From: DATKJS01 sp964551995
GTDB taxonomy: Bacteria; Acidobacteriota; Aminicenantia; Aminicenantales; Saccharicenantaceae
Length of the DNA: 64,000 nt
NCBI GenBank assembly: GCA_964551995.1
Contig: CAZKFD010000011.1
Coordinates: 124,001 to 188,000 of the forward strand
Reading direction: 5' to 3'
Below, piece by piece: positions 16,780-26,064 of the stretch; positions within the stretch are counted from its first letter, which is position 1, and every line of letters begins with the position of its first letter. A program made the position numbers and the translations under genes. The notes beneath the pieces were generated by a model. That model made no database searches, had not been told where the DNA came from, and was given only the letters and a program-made list of their open reading frames with translations.

Positions 16780-19593
16780 ATGAGCAATAAATGCGTTTAT
16801 TTCTTCGGCGGCGGAAGGGCCGAGGGCAACAAGGAGATGAAGGACATACTCGGCGGGAAGGGGGCCAATCTGGCGGAGATGGATGGGATCGGCCTGCCCG
16901 TTCCGCCCGGCTTCACGGTTTCGAGCCAGGTCTGCGCCTTGTACAACGGTAACAGGAAAAGGATCCCCGACGCCGTGCGGCGGGAGATCGAGAAGAATTT
17001 GCGGAAGCTCCAAACAACCGTCGGCCGACGTTTCGGCGATCCCGCCGATCCCCTCCTCGTGTCCGTGCGCTCCGGCGCCCGGGCCTCGATGCCGGGCATG
17101 ATGGACACCATCCTCAACCTCGGACTCAACGACAAGACAGTGGCCGGCCTCATTGCCAAGACGGGGAATCCCCGCTTCGGCTACGATTCCTACCGGCGGT
17201 TCGTCCAGATGTACGGCGACGTCGTGCTCGGGCTGAAGCCCGTCAATAAAGACGACATCGACCCGTTCGAGGCCATCATCGAGGCGAAGAAGCGGGAACG
17301 GGGCCTCGGCGGCGACACAGATCTCACAGCCGACGACCTGAAAGACCTCGTAGCCCAGTTCAAAGGGGTCATCAAGGACAGGACGGGGCACGTATTCCCC
17401 GAAGACCCCGTGAAGCAGCTGTGGGGCGCGATCGGCGCCGTCTTCGACTCCTGGAGGAACGAGCGCGCCGTCGCCTACCGGAAGCTCTACAACATTCCCG
17501 AATCCTGGGGAACGGCGGTCAACGTCCAGCTTATGGTCTTCGGGAACATGGGCAATGACTCCGGCACCGGCGTCGCTTTCACCCGGGATCCGGCCACGGG
17601 CGAGAACACGTTCTACGGTGAGTATCTGATGAACGCCCAGGGCGAGGACGTGGTTGCCGGCATCCGGACGCCGCTTCCGATCGCCCGCCTGGACAAGGAC
17701 GTCCCCGGCGCCTATGCCCAGCTCGAGAGAATCCGCCGCGTCCTGGAGAAGAACTTCCGGGACATGATGGACATCGAGTTCACCATCCAGCAGGGGAAGC
17801 TGTACATGCTTCAGTGCCGCGTCGGGAAGCGGACGGCTTTCGCCGCCATCCGGATCGCCGTCGACATGGTCGGCGAGAAGCTCATCGCGGAGAAGGAGGC
17901 GCTGACCCGTATTGAGCCCGACCAGTTGAACCAGCTCCTCCGCCCGGTCTTCGACCCGGCCGAGAAGGACGCGGCAGTCAAGAGCGGCCGCCTGCTAGCC
18001 AGGGGATTGAACGCCGGCCCGGGCGCGGCCGCCGGCCGGCTCGTGTTCAACTCTGCGGACGCCGAGGCGCGTGCCCGAAGCCGCGAGCCGGTCATCCTCG
18101 CCCGGATCGAGACATCGCCGGAAGACATCAAGGGCATGAGCGCAGCCGAGGGCATCCTGACGGCGCGCGGCGGCATGACGTCGCACGCCGCCCTCGTGGC
18201 CCGTCAGATGGGTAAGGTCTGCGTCGCCGGCTGCGGCGAGCTGGTCATCGATTACGGCAGGCGCGAGATGACCGTCCGCGGACGCGTCCTCCATGAGGGT
18301 GATTGGATCTCCATCGACGGGACGACCGGACAGGTCCTGGAGGGACGGATCAACACGCGGCCGTCGGAAGTACTCCGGGTTCTGATCGAGAAGACCCTCG
18401 ATCCGGCCCGCTCCCCCGTCTATCAGACGTTCGCGGAGGTGATGGAGTGGGCCGACAAATCCCGGCGGCTCAAGATCCGGACGAACGCCGACCAGCCGGA
18501 CCAGGCGAGGAACGCGGTCGCCTTCGGCGCGGAAGGCATCGGGCTCTGCCGCACGGAGCACATGTTCTTTGGCGAGGGGAAGATCGGCCCGATGCGAGAG
18601 ATGATCCTGGCCGATACGGCCGAACAGCGGCGGGCCGCCCTTGCCAAGCTGCTGCCGCTCCAGCGCGCGGACTTCCAGGGCATCTTCGAGGTCATGAACG
18701 GCCGTCCGGTGACCATCCGGACGATCGACCCGCCGCTCCACGAGTTCCTGCCCCACGAGGAGCCGGAACAGCGGGCCCTCGCCGCCGAAATGGGCCTGTC
18801 CTACGAGAAGGTCAGGGAGCGTGTCGAGTCGCTGAAGGAGTTCAATCCCATGCTGGGGTTCCGCGGCTGCCGGCTGGGCATCATCTATCCCGAGATTACG
18901 GAGATGATGGCCCGGGCCATCTTCGAGGCGGCCGCCGCCACGAAAAAGCGCGGCATCGCCGTCGAGCCCGAGGTCATGATCCCGCTCGTCGGCCACGTCA
19001 AGGAGCTGGCCGACCAGGAGCGGATCGTCCGTCGGACGGCCCAGGCCGTCATGAAGGCGCAGGGCGTCCGGTTCACCTATCACGTCGGCACGATGATCGA
19101 GATCCCGCGCGGCGCGGTCACTGCCGACGAGATCGCGACCGTAGCCGAGTTCTTCAGCTTCGGCACGAACGACCTGACTCAGACGACCCTCGGGGTGAGC
19201 CGGGACGACGCCGGGCGGTTCCTCGTTCCGTATGTCGCGAGGGAGATCTACGCCAAGGACCCGTTCGAGGTCATCGACCGGGACGGGGTCGGCGAGGTCA
19301 TGCGCATGGCCGTGGAGAAGGGCCGCCGGACGCGGCCAGGCCTCAAGATCGGCATCTGCGGCGAGCACGGCGGAGAGCCATCGAGCATCGAGTTCTGCCA
19401 CACGATGGGGCTGGACTACGTCAGCTGTTCGCCGTTCCGCGTGCCCATCGCCCGCCTGGCGGCCGCCCGCGCGGCGCTGCTCAACCCGCCAGCGTCGCGC
19501 CGTCCGGGGCAAAAGAATGGGCCGGCCCGGAAAGGCGCTCCGCGGCGCCGGCCGGCGAAGAAGGCGGCAAGGGCCGGGAGGACGTCCCGATAG
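16780..19593 (+). CDS. ppdK: Pyruvate, phosphate dikinase
   Basis: This 937-residue enzyme interconverts pyruvate, ATP and phosphate with PEP, AMP and pyrophosphate. The N-terminal ATP-grasp domain starts YFFGGGRAEGN and includes GGKGANLAEM and SVRSGARASMPGMMDT. The swivelling phosphohistidine domain has the catalytic His at residue 469 in GGMTSHAALVARQMGK. The C-terminal PEP/pyruvate TIM barrel includes GTNDLTQTTLGVSRDD and GICGEHGGEPSS. AGGAG lies 6-10 bases before the ATG. Residues from about 900 onward form an extra basic Arg/Lys/Ala/Pro tail absent from typical enzymes of about 875-890 residues. In anaerobes this enzyme often serves glycolysis or gluconeogenesis. Confidence 0.97.
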   Translation: MSNKCVYFFGGGRAEGNKEMKDILGGKGANLAEMDGIGLPVPPGFTVSSQVCALYNGNRKRIPDAVRREIEKNLRKLQTTVGRRFGDPADPLLVSVRSGARASMPGMMDTILNLGLNDKTVAGLIAKTGNPRFGYDSYRRFVQMYGDVVLGLKPVNKDDIDPFEAIIEAKKRERGLGGDTDLTADDLKDLVAQFKGVIKDRTGHVFPEDPVKQLWGAIGAVFDSWRNERAVAYRKLYNIPESWGTAVNVQLMVFGNMGNDSGTGVAFTRDPATGENTFYGEYLMNAQGEDVVAGIRTPLPIARLDKDVPGAYAQLERIRRVLEKNFRDMMDIEFTIQQGKLYMLQCRVGKRTAFAAIRIAVDMVGEKLIAEKEALTRIEPDQLNQLLRPVFDPAEKDAAVKSGRLLARGLNAGPGAAAGRLVFNSADAEARARSREPVILARIETSPEDIKGMSAAEGILTARGGMTSHAALVARQMGKVCVAGCGELVIDYGRREMTVRGRVLHEGDWISIDGTTGQVLEGRINTRPSEVLRVLIEKTLDPARSPVYQTFAEVMEWADKSRRLKIRTNADQPDQARNAVAFGAEGIGLCRTEHMFFGEGKIGPMREMILADTAEQRRAALAKLLPLQRADFQGIFEVMNGRPVTIRTIDPPLHEFLPHEEPEQRALAAEMGLSYEKVRERVESLKEFNPMLGFRGCRLGIIYPEITEMMARAIFEAAAATKKRGIAVEPEVMIPLVGHVKELADQERIVRRTAQAVMKAQGVRFTYHVGTMIEIPRGAVTADEIATVAEFFSFGTNDLTQTTLGVSRDDAGRFLVPYVAREIYAKDPFEVIDRDGVGEVMRMAVEKGRRTRPGLKIGICGEHGGEPSSIEFCHTMGLDYVSCSPFRVPIARLAAARAALLNPPASRRPGQKNGPARKGAPRRRPAKKAARAGRTSR

Positions 19594-19621
19594 CCCAGAT
19601 GACCGCCACGTGAGGCGTTCC

Positions 19622-20578
19622 ATGGGCGAGCTCGTCGGCCTCCTGCGTTCGGTCATCGGCCGGCGTTTTCCTTTCAAGCTCGTCTACAGCAACGAGTACT
19701 GGATGTTCGATACGGGGAAGCACGTCTTCCCCCTCCAGAAATACCGCCTCGTTTACGAGAACCTCCTGTCCATGGGCGCCCGCAAGGACGATTTCCTCCG
19801 GCCCCGGCCGGCTCAGGACGAGGACATTCTCCTGGTTCATACGGCGAGATACCTCAACCATTTGAAGGCGGGGACGCTCCGGCCCGACGAGATACAGGCC
19901 ATGGAACTGCGTTTCTCGCCGGAGCTCGTGCGGTTCGCCCTGCTGTCGGTCGGGGGCACGGTCCTCGCCGCGCGCCGGGCCCTGGAAGACGGGATGGCCT
20001 TCCATATCGGCGGGGGGTTCCATCACGCCTTCCGCGATCACGGCGAGGGCTTCTGCCTCCTCAACGACGTGGCCGTGGCCGTGGAGAAGATGATCGAGGA
20101 GAAAAGAGCCCGGAAGGTGATGATCGTTGATTGCGACCTCCATCAGGGCAACGGAACGGCCGCCATCTTCGCCCGCCGCGAGGATGTCTTCACGTTCTCC
20201 ATCCACCAGATGGACGTTTACCCCTCGGAAAAGCCGCCCGGGAGCCTGGATGTGGGTCTCTGGGCGGGAGACGATGAGAGCAAGTATCTCCAGGAGCTCA
20301 GAACCCACCTGCCGCCGATTTACGACGAATTCCGCCCCGAGCTGATCATCTATCTAGCAGGAGCGGACCCCTACGAAAATGACCAGCTGGGGGGCTTACG
20401 GCTGACGAAGGAGGGATTGAAAGAGCGGGATCGCTTCGTCTTGGAGAACGCCCGCCGCCGCCGCCTCCCGGTGGCCGTCGTTCTGGCGGGCGGCTATGCC
20501 CGGGAGATCGAGGACACGGTGGCGATCCACATCAACACGATCCGCGTCGCCCGGCGCATCCAGAGGGTCTATTCCTGA
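19622..20578 (+). CDS. Histone deacetylase-family hydrolase
   Basis: This 318-residue protein belongs to the class of zinc deacetylases that includes bacterial acetoin utilisation and polyamine deacetylases. The catalytic His pair is in GGGFHHAFRDH, the zinc ligands are in VDCDLHQGNGT and GADPYENDQLGGL, and GGYAREIEDTV closes the site. The ATG at 19622 follows GAGG at 7 bases and lies 28 bases after ppdK, so the two may share a transcript. Bacterial substrates include acetyl-polyamines, acetyl-lysine proteins and acetylated small molecules; none can be chosen here. The 3' end overlaps the convergent M20 peptidase gene by 10 bases. Confidence 0.9.
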   Translation: MGELVGLLRSVIGRRFPFKLVYSNEYWMFDTGKHVFPLQKYRLVYENLLSMGARKDDFLRPRPAQDEDILLVHTARYLNHLKAGTLRPDEIQAMELRFSPELVRFALLSVGGTVLAARRALEDGMAFHIGGGFHHAFRDHGEGFCLLNDVAVAVEKMIEEKRARKVMIVDCDLHQGNGTAAIFARREDVFTFSIHQMDVYPSEKPPGSLDVGLWAGDDESKYLQELRTHLPPIYDEFRPELIIYLAGADPYENDQLGGLRLTKEGLKERDRFVLENARRRRLPVAVVLAGGYAREIEDTVAIHINTIRVARRIQRVYS

Positions 20579-21813
20579 TCCTGCAAGAAGACGTGGGCGA
20601 AGACCTTGGCGTCGCCCACCATGTTGTCGATGATGCAGTATTCGTTGGGCTCGTGAGCCGTTTCGTCGAGCTTCGACCAGCAGGCGGCGTGGAAGCCGGC
20701 CCTGCGGAACAAGGCCGCGACCGTGCCGCCGCCGATCCCCATGGCCCGGGCCTCTTTCCTGTAAACGGACTTGACGGCTTTTTTCAGGGCCCTGACGACG
20801 GGCGCCTGGACCGGCGTGGGGGGGGCCGCCGGCGCTTTCTGTTCGATGCCGATCTCGATCTTCACCCGGAACCTCTTCTCGATCCCCGCGGCGATCGACT
20901 GGATGCGCTTCTCGACGTCGGCGACCTTGTACTTCGGAAGGATCCGACAGTCCATGTAGAACACGTCTTCGCCCGGGATCGTGTTGATATTGGGGACGTT
21001 CCTTTCCTTTTTGGTCGGCTCGAAGGTCGACAGCGGGGGGTCGAACAGCTTCTCCCGCTGGGGGAAGAAATTGTACAGGCGGTTGAGCGCCGTGATGAAG
21101 AAGCTGGCCGCCTTGAAGCTGTTGATCCCCTTCTCCGGCGTCGACCCGTGAGCCTGCTTTCCCAGCGTCTTGAACTTGAGCCAGAGGAGGCTTTTTTCGG
21201 CGACCTCGATCATCGTCCCTTTCTCGTTGCCCGCGTCCGGGACGATGATCAAATCCTGTTGACGGAAGGTCTGGTGGTGCTGGAGAACGTAGTCGATCCC
21301 TTTGAGGCTCCCGGTCTCCTCGTCCGCGACGAGGGCGATCCCGATATCGTAAGCCGGGAGCACGCTCTCGGCCTGGAAAGCCTTCACGGCGAACAGGGAC
21401 GCGACCATGTCCTGCTGATTATCCTCCACGCCGCGGCCGTAGATCCGTCCTTTCTGGACCCAGGCCTGATAGGGATTTCCGTCCCACTGGGAGAACTCCC
21501 CCGGCGGCACGACGTCCATGTGGGTCATGACCCAGATCGTTCGGGCCGAACTCCGGCCTTTGTAGTAGGCCAGGATATTGGGCCGGTATCCGGCCGGCGC
21601 GTCGAGGTCCTGCGCCTTGATCAGGGTGATTCCCTCGAAGCCGTTCTGGTTGAGGTAGTTCTGGAGGAACTCGGCCTTCTTGGCCTCGCCTTCGCCGCCG
21701 CTTGCGGGGGCGATGGCAGGAATGGCGCAGAGCCGGATCTGGAGGTCGACCATCTCGTCGCGGAACTCGGTGATCCTCCGGAATAGCTTCTCAAAGATCC
21801 TAGCTTCGGTCAT
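20569..21813 (-). CDS. M20-family metallopeptidase (DapE/ArgE/CPG2-like)
   Basis: This 414-residue dizinc hydrolase has the family pattern: the first metal His/Asp site in WVMTHMDVVPPGE, the bridging Asp in YGRGVEDNQQDMVAS, the catalytic Glu pair in ALVADEETGSLKG, and a later metal site in DETAHEPNEYC. The dimerisation insert spans about residues 195-310. It probably removes an acyl or peptide group from amino-acid derivatives in the cytoplasm; no signal peptide is visible. GGAGGAGAG precedes the start at 21813. Substrate cannot be assigned. The gene stands between the convergent HDAC-like gene and the pgsA-like gene 48 bases away. Confidence 0.9.
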   Translation of the reverse strand: MTEARIFEKLFRRITEFRDEMVDLQIRLCAIPAIAPASGGEGEAKKAEFLQNYLNQNGFEGITLIKAQDLDAPAGYRPNILAYYKGRSSARTIWVMTHMDVVPPGEFSQWDGNPYQAWVQKGRIYGRGVEDNQQDMVASLFAVKAFQAESVLPAYDIGIALVADEETGSLKGIDYVLQHHQTFRQQDLIIVPDAGNEKGTMIEVAEKSLLWLKFKTLGKQAHGSTPEKGINSFKAASFFITALNRLYNFFPQREKLFDPPLSTFEPTKKERNVPNINTIPGEDVFYMDCRILPKYKVADVEKRIQSIAAGIEKRFRVKIEIGIEQKAPAAPPTPVQAPVVRALKKAVKSVYRKEARAMGIGGGTVAALFRRAGFHAACWSKLDETAHEPNEYCIIDNMVGDAKVFAHVFLQDQE

Positions 21814-21861
21814 GGGCACTCTCCTCCATGCCGGGTCTGGCCGCCATGATAGCACGGCCCC

Positions 21862-22545
21862 TTAAAAAAGCAAGGGCGGAAGCGGTCCCCGCCCGGCCGC
21901 GGCCTTGGCCGCCGGCCGCGCCCGGAAGAACCTCAGGATTCCTTGGATGATGTATTGGATTCCGGCGAGGCCCGTCAGGACGGCCGTCAGAGCGTAGAGC
22001 CAGATCAGAACAGGCCAGGGTTGCCCCAGGCCGTTGAGGAGGAGCACCAGGAGCAGCGTGCCGACCTGGCAGATCGTGCTGGCTTTCCCCAGCAATGACG
22101 GCTTGAACGTCGTCCGGCCCTTGATGCTGTTGTAAACGAGCACGCCGACGGCGATCAAGACGTCGCGGCCGATGCAGATGACGGGCAGCCAGAGGGGAAG
22201 GCTGTTCGGTGCGCTCCATTGGGGAAACGCCATCACGACGAAGGCCGCCGTCATGAGGACTTTGTCCCCCAGGGGGTCCAGCCACAGGCCGAGGTGGGTC
22301 TTGAGGCGGAACTTGCGGGCGGTGAACCCGTCGAGAGCGTCCGTCGCTCCGGCCAGCAGGAAAATCCCGAAAGCGAGCCACGGCCGATGCCGGACCGCCG
22401 ACCAGACGAAGACCGGCGCGAGCAGGATCCGGGTGAGAGACAGGATGTTGGGAAGCGTGAAGACCTCGGAGCTGCGCTCGTCTTCGTCCACCGCTCGGCT
22501 CATGCGGCTCTCCGGCATCCCAAACTCCGCGCCTTCGGAACTCAT
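21862..22545 (-). CDS. pgsA: CDP-alcohol phosphatidyltransferase (PgsA-like)
   Basis: This 227-residue inner-membrane enzyme transfers a phosphatidyl group from CDP-diacylglycerol to an alcohol, most likely glycerol-3-phosphate in phosphatidylglycerol synthesis. The complete CDP-OH motif is present: DALDGFTAR, eight residues, then GLWLDPLGDK, with all catalytic Asp residues. Six hydrophobic segments follow the family plan. An N-terminal extension of about 28 polar residues precedes the usual FTLPNILSLTRILLAP opening. The start overlaps the previous gene as ATGA, making this the last gene of the minus-strand operon from 27243. The alcohol acceptor is inferred. Confidence 0.87.
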   Translation of the reverse strand: MSSEGAEFGMPESRMSRAVDEDERSSEVFTLPNILSLTRILLAPVFVWSAVRHRPWLAFGIFLLAGATDALDGFTARKFRLKTHLGLWLDPLGDKVLMTAAFVVMAFPQWSAPNSLPLWLPVICIGRDVLIAVGVLVYNSIKGRTTFKPSLLGKASTICQVGTLLLVLLLNGLGQPWPVLIWLYALTAVLTGLAGIQYIIQGILRFFRARPAAKAAAGRGPLPPLLF

Positions 22546-23873
22546 TTGGCCAGCACCAAAGCCAGGTCCAGGATTGAGGCCGCCTCCCGGCCCGTGAGGG
22601 TCTTCTCCGGCGCGAACATCCGGTCAGGAGACAGAACCATGATCTGGAGGGAGACGACCCTGAGTATCGGCTCATAATAAAAGTTGTCCGGCGAAACGTC
22701 GGCGATCTGGATTTTCCGCGTTTCGAGAACGGGCACGAACTTGACGCCTTTCCCTTCGAGGAACGCGACGAGCCGGGAGACCGTGTCCGCCATCTCGGCC
22801 CGGTTGATGATCCTCGAGGGCTGGAACGTGTGGTTGTCGTAGACGCTCATGACGTTGCGGGAGGCGACCTCAACGATGAACTTCTGGGCCCAGGAGGTGC
22901 TGATGTCCACGAGGATCTCTGTGGCCTGGGCCGGCACCCTGAAGAAGTCTTTGAACTTGACGGCGATCAGGGCGGCGAGGTCCTCCCGGGTGACGGCATC
23001 CTGGGCCGGGATGAGGCCGTATTGGCTGGGGAGCTCGACGACGCCGAGCTTGTTCTTGAGGTCTTGGATCCGGGCGGCGAGGTCCTTGTCCTGGGGCTCA
23101 AGGTCGGCGAGTTTCTCGTACAGATCCAGGCTCCGGCCGAAATCCCCCGATTTGTAGAGCTCGTCCGCGTACGCCTGCAGGACAGCCCTGTCGCCCGGCT
23201 TGGCTTCGTAGGCGGCTTTGAGATGGACGAGTCGGTTGGCCGGACTCCTCTCTTCTCCGTAGATCCGGGCCAGCTCGAGATGGGCCCCGGCGGATTCGGG
23301 GGCGTAAAAAAGGACCCTCAAGAGGGCTTTCTTCTGGCCGTCCCGGTTTCCGGCGGCCTGGGCGGCCCGGGCCTCAGCGTAAGCCTGCTCGACGAGCTCG
23401 TTCCGGAGCTTTTCGAAGCGGGGCTTGGCCCAGCGGCTTCCCGGCTCGCTCCTGAGAACCTCGCGGTACTGGGTGAAGGCCTCATCCTTTTGCCCCTGGG
23501 CTTCGAAGATCTGGGCGAGCCCGATATGGGCCGGGGTCATGTCGGGGAAGCGCTCGATCGACGCCTTGAACGATGCCGCGGCGCCCTCCAGGTCCCCCAG
23601 GGCGAACTGAGCGTATCCCAACCCTACTCCGTAAAGAGGGCTCGCCTGGCCGAGCCGGAGGAAGATCTTCCTGGCATCATCCGCCCGCCCCTCCCGAAGA
23701 TCCTTCCAGGCCTCCTCGGCGGCGATCCTATCATCGAGGCTTAGCTGAGTCGACACGGAATACGGGATGTCTCCGATATAAAAGGACGGGGGAGTCGGAT
23801 GGACCGTCGCGCAGGACCATGTCCCGATAAGCCCGAAAAGCGCGAGGAGGCCGACGACGGGACTCTTTTTCAC
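22542..23873 (-). CDS. Exported TPR protein with C-terminal SLH-like repeats
   Basis: This 443-residue protein starts at a GTG that overlaps the hflX stop as GTGA. Its N terminus (MKKSPVVGLLALFGLIGTWSC) looks like a lipoprotein or ordinary signal peptide, although the residues before Cys are not an ideal lipobox. Residues about 45-270 hold five or six TPRs (for example GLAQIFEAQGQKDEAFTQYR). From about 285 to the end there are three S-layer-homology-like repeats, seen as TREDLAALIAVKFKDF, VDISTSWAQKFIVEVASRNVM and VSPDNFYYEPILRVVSLQIM with TGREAASILDLA. SLH domains bind cell-wall polymers, so a cell-surface scaffold is likely. Its setting between hflX and pgsA is unusual. Confidence 0.8.
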   Translation of the reverse strand: MKKSPVVGLLALFGLIGTWSCATVHPTPPSFYIGDIPYSVSTQLSLDDRIAAEEAWKDLREGRADDARKIFLRLGQASPLYGVGLGYAQFALGDLEGAAASFKASIERFPDMTPAHIGLAQIFEAQGQKDEAFTQYREVLRSEPGSRWAKPRFEKLRNELVEQAYAEARAAQAAGNRDGQKKALLRVLFYAPESAGAHLELARIYGEERSPANRLVHLKAAYEAKPGDRAVLQAYADELYKSGDFGRSLDLYEKLADLEPQDKDLAARIQDLKNKLGVVELPSQYGLIPAQDAVTREDLAALIAVKFKDFFRVPAQATEILVDISTSWAQKFIVEVASRNVMSVYDNHTFQPSRIINRAEMADTVSRLVAFLEGKGVKFVPVLETRKIQIADVSPDNFYYEPILRVVSLQIMVLSPDRMFAPEKTLTGREAASILDLALVLAK

Positions 23874-25135
23874 CAGGGATCTCCTTGATCGAGATAGGGC
23901 AGAAACCCGACGATGGCCGCAGGGTCGGCCATGACCTTGAATTCCAGGCAGCGGCTGTTCTCCCTCTTTTTCAGGATCAGGGACAGGCGGGCAAGGGAGT
24001 CTGAGACCTCAGGACGGTCGTTGGGGATCTGGAGATAGTAGAGCCGGTGGTCCCGGAACAGGATGCTCCTGAGCTTGCCGAGGAGATTGGGCACGCCTTG
24101 CCCCGTCTTCGCCGATAGCGCGATCGTTCGGGACCCGGCATCCTCGTTCCTCCGGAGGATGAGCTCCCGCTCCGCTTCGGGAAGAAGGTCGATCTTGTTG
24201 AGGACCTTCAGGACGGGGACCTCGCCCGCGCCGATGTCCTTCAGGATCGACTCGACGGCCTCGAGGTGGCTCTGGGAATACGGTGAAGTGACATCGATGA
24301 CCTGGCAGATGCAGTCTGCTTCCCGGACCTCCTCCAGCGTGGCCCGGAACGACGTGACAAGCTCCACCGGAAGCTTCTTGATGAAACCGACGGTATCTGA
24401 AAGGAAAAATGAGACGCCGTCCGAGTAGGATACCCGGCGGAGGAGGGGGTCGAGAGTCGCAAAGAGGTTGGCGGACGTGTATCTTCGCTCCTCGGTCAGA
24501 TGATTGAAGAGGGTGGATTTCCCCGCACTTGTATAACCGACGAGGGATACCGTCGGCACCGGGCTCTTGCGGCGGCTCTCGCGTTGGCTCGAGCGCCTTT
24601 TCTCGAGGCTCGCGATGTCCCTTTTGATCTTCGTGATCCGGTCCCGGATCCGCCGGCGGTCCTCTTCGAGCTTCTTTTCGCCGGGGCCCCGCGTCCCGAT
24701 GCCGGCGCCCTGCTGCGTCAGCCCGGGGCCGCGTCCCCGAAGGCGCGGAAGGAGGTAATCGAGCTGGGCCAGCTCGACCTGGAGCTTCCCTTCGTTCGTC
24801 CGGGCCCTCTGGGCGAAGATGTCCAGAATGATCTGCGTGCGGTCGATGACCTTGACCCGGATACGGTCCTCGAGGTTCCTCTGCTGTGTGGGGGAGAGGT
24901 TGTGATCGAAGATGACCAGGTCCGCCTCGAGCTGGCCGCGGGCGCCGGCGATTTCCGCCGCCTTCCCTTCGCCGACGAAATATCTCGGGTTGATCCGGGG
25001 CCGGACCTGGAAGATCATCTGGGCGACCTCCGCTCCCGCCGCCTTCGCCAGGCCGGCCAGTTCCTGCATGGACTCCTCGGCCTCGTCCTTCTCCTGACGG
25101 GTCGTGGCCACGTTGATGAGGAGGGCTCTTTCCAT
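23870..25135 (-). CDS. hflX: Ribosome-associated GTPase HflX
   Basis: This 421-residue protein has the HflX N-terminal domain (ending FDHNLSPTQQRNLEDRIRVKVIDRT), the Gly-rich linker QQGAGIGTRGPGEKKLEEDRR, and a G domain with G1 GYTSAGKST, G3 DTVGF, and G4 NKID. HflX splits stalled or heat-stressed ribosomes. In many bacteria hflX follows hfq and miaA; here it follows miaA by 5 bases and no hfq is present. The start at 25135 has no obvious strong ribosome site apart from purines at the miaA end, which suggests coupling. The next gene overlaps by 4 bases. Confidence 0.96.
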   Translation of the reverse strand: MERALLINVATTRQEKDEAEESMQELAGLAKAAGAEVAQMIFQVRPRINPRYFVGEGKAAEIAGARGQLEADLVIFDHNLSPTQQRNLEDRIRVKVIDRTQIILDIFAQRARTNEGKLQVELAQLDYLLPRLRGRGPGLTQQGAGIGTRGPGEKKLEEDRRRIRDRITKIKRDIASLEKRRSSQRESRRKSPVPTVSLVGYTSAGKSTLFNHLTEERRYTSANLFATLDPLLRRVSYSDGVSFFLSDTVGFIKKLPVELVTSFRATLEEVREADCICQVIDVTSPYSQSHLEAVESILKDIGAGEVPVLKVLNKIDLLPEAERELILRRNEDAGSRTIALSAKTGQGVPNLLGKLRSILFRDHRLYYLQIPNDRPEVSDSLARLSLILKKRENSRCLEFKVMADPAAIVGFLPYLDQGDPW

Positions 25136-25140
25136 CGCTC

Positions 25141-26064
25141 CTATTGTAAATGGTTTTGGAGATAACTCTCAAGACCCGATAGGTCGTCAGGGGAAAACCA
25201 GGCCACCCCCGGCATCTTCCGGAACCAGGTGGTCTGCCTCTTGGCGTAGCGGCGGGTGTCCCGTTTGGTACGGGCCCGTGCTTCGTCCTCGGAGATCTCT
25301 CCGCGGATAAGGCTGAGCACGTGCCGGTAGCCCAGGGCTCGGAAAGGCGGCGAGTCCTCGGCCACGCCCTTCGCGATCAGGCCCCGGACTTCCTCCGCAA
25401 GGCCGCGCTCGAACATCCGGTCGACGCGCTCTTCGATCCGGCTGTACAGGGCCTCGCGCTCGAGTGCGAGGCCGATCTTAACGATGTTGGATCCCGCGGC
25501 CGGCGGGACCGTCTGTCGGAAATGCTCGGACAGAGGCCGGCCGGTGGTCCGGTACACTTCGAGGGCTCGGATGATCCGGATGCGGTCGCGGCTCCGGATG
25601 GCACGGGCGTAGGACGGATCGACTTCCTGAAGCTTGCGGAAAAGCGCCTCGAGGCCCTTTTGCCGGGCCTCCGCCTCGAGCGCCGCCCGGAGAGCGGGGT
25701 TCCGGCCCGGCCCCGGGAAAAGGCCCTCGACGAGGGCCTTGAGATAGAGCCCCGTCCCGCCGACGACGATCGGCAGGCGCCCGCGCCCGGCGATCTCCCG
25801 GGCGGCTTCGAGGGCCTCGCGGATGAAATCCGCCGCCGTGAACTGAAAGCCGGGATCCACCGCGTCAATCAGATGGTGGGGGACGCCCCGCCGCATCGCG
25901 GCCGTGGGCTTGTCCGTTCCGATATCGAACCCCCGGTAGACCTGGATAGAATCGCCGTTGATGATCTCCCCCCCGAACCTCAGGGCTAGGGTCACCGCGG
26001 CGCGGCTCTTGCCCACGCCCGTCGGGCCGAGGACGATGACGATGTTCCGGATCTCAGGTTGCAA
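25141..26064 (-). CDS. miaA: tRNA dimethylallyltransferase
   Basis: This 307-residue enzyme adds a dimethylallyl group to A37 of tRNAs that read UNN codons. Key segments are the P-loop VLGPTGVGKSRAA, NGDSIQVYRGFDIGTDKP, the substrate Asp/Thr region PIVVGGTGLYLKAL, and the C-terminal RRYAKRQTTWFRKMPG. The only start that preserves the N-terminal P-loop strand is TTG at 26064, because no ATG or GTG occurs before the P-loop. A tiny open frame (26054-26134) overlaps this start, so initiation may depend on coupling. It is followed by hflX in the usual order. Confidence 0.95.
   Translation of the reverse strand: MQPEIRNIVIVLGPTGVGKSRAAVTLALRFGGEIINGDSIQVYRGFDIGTDKPTAAMRRGVPHHLIDAVDPGFQFTAADFIREALEAAREIAGRGRLPIVVGGTGLYLKALVEGLFPGPGRNPALRAALEAEARQKGLEALFRKLQEVDPSYARAIRSRDRIRIIRALEVYRTTGRPLSEHFRQTVPPAAGSNIVKIGLALEREALYSRIEERVDRMFERGLAEEVRGLIAKGVAEDSPPFRALGYRHVLSLIRGEISEDEARARTKRDTRRYAKRQTTWFRKMPGVAWFSPDDLSGLESYLQNHLQ

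Noticed and set aside
17995..19677. A 560-codon open frame on the minus strand inside ppdK
   Set aside because: It is a shadow of ppdK with no domain, and its composition (Arg/Pro/Gly/Asp) is typical of antisense frames in this genome.
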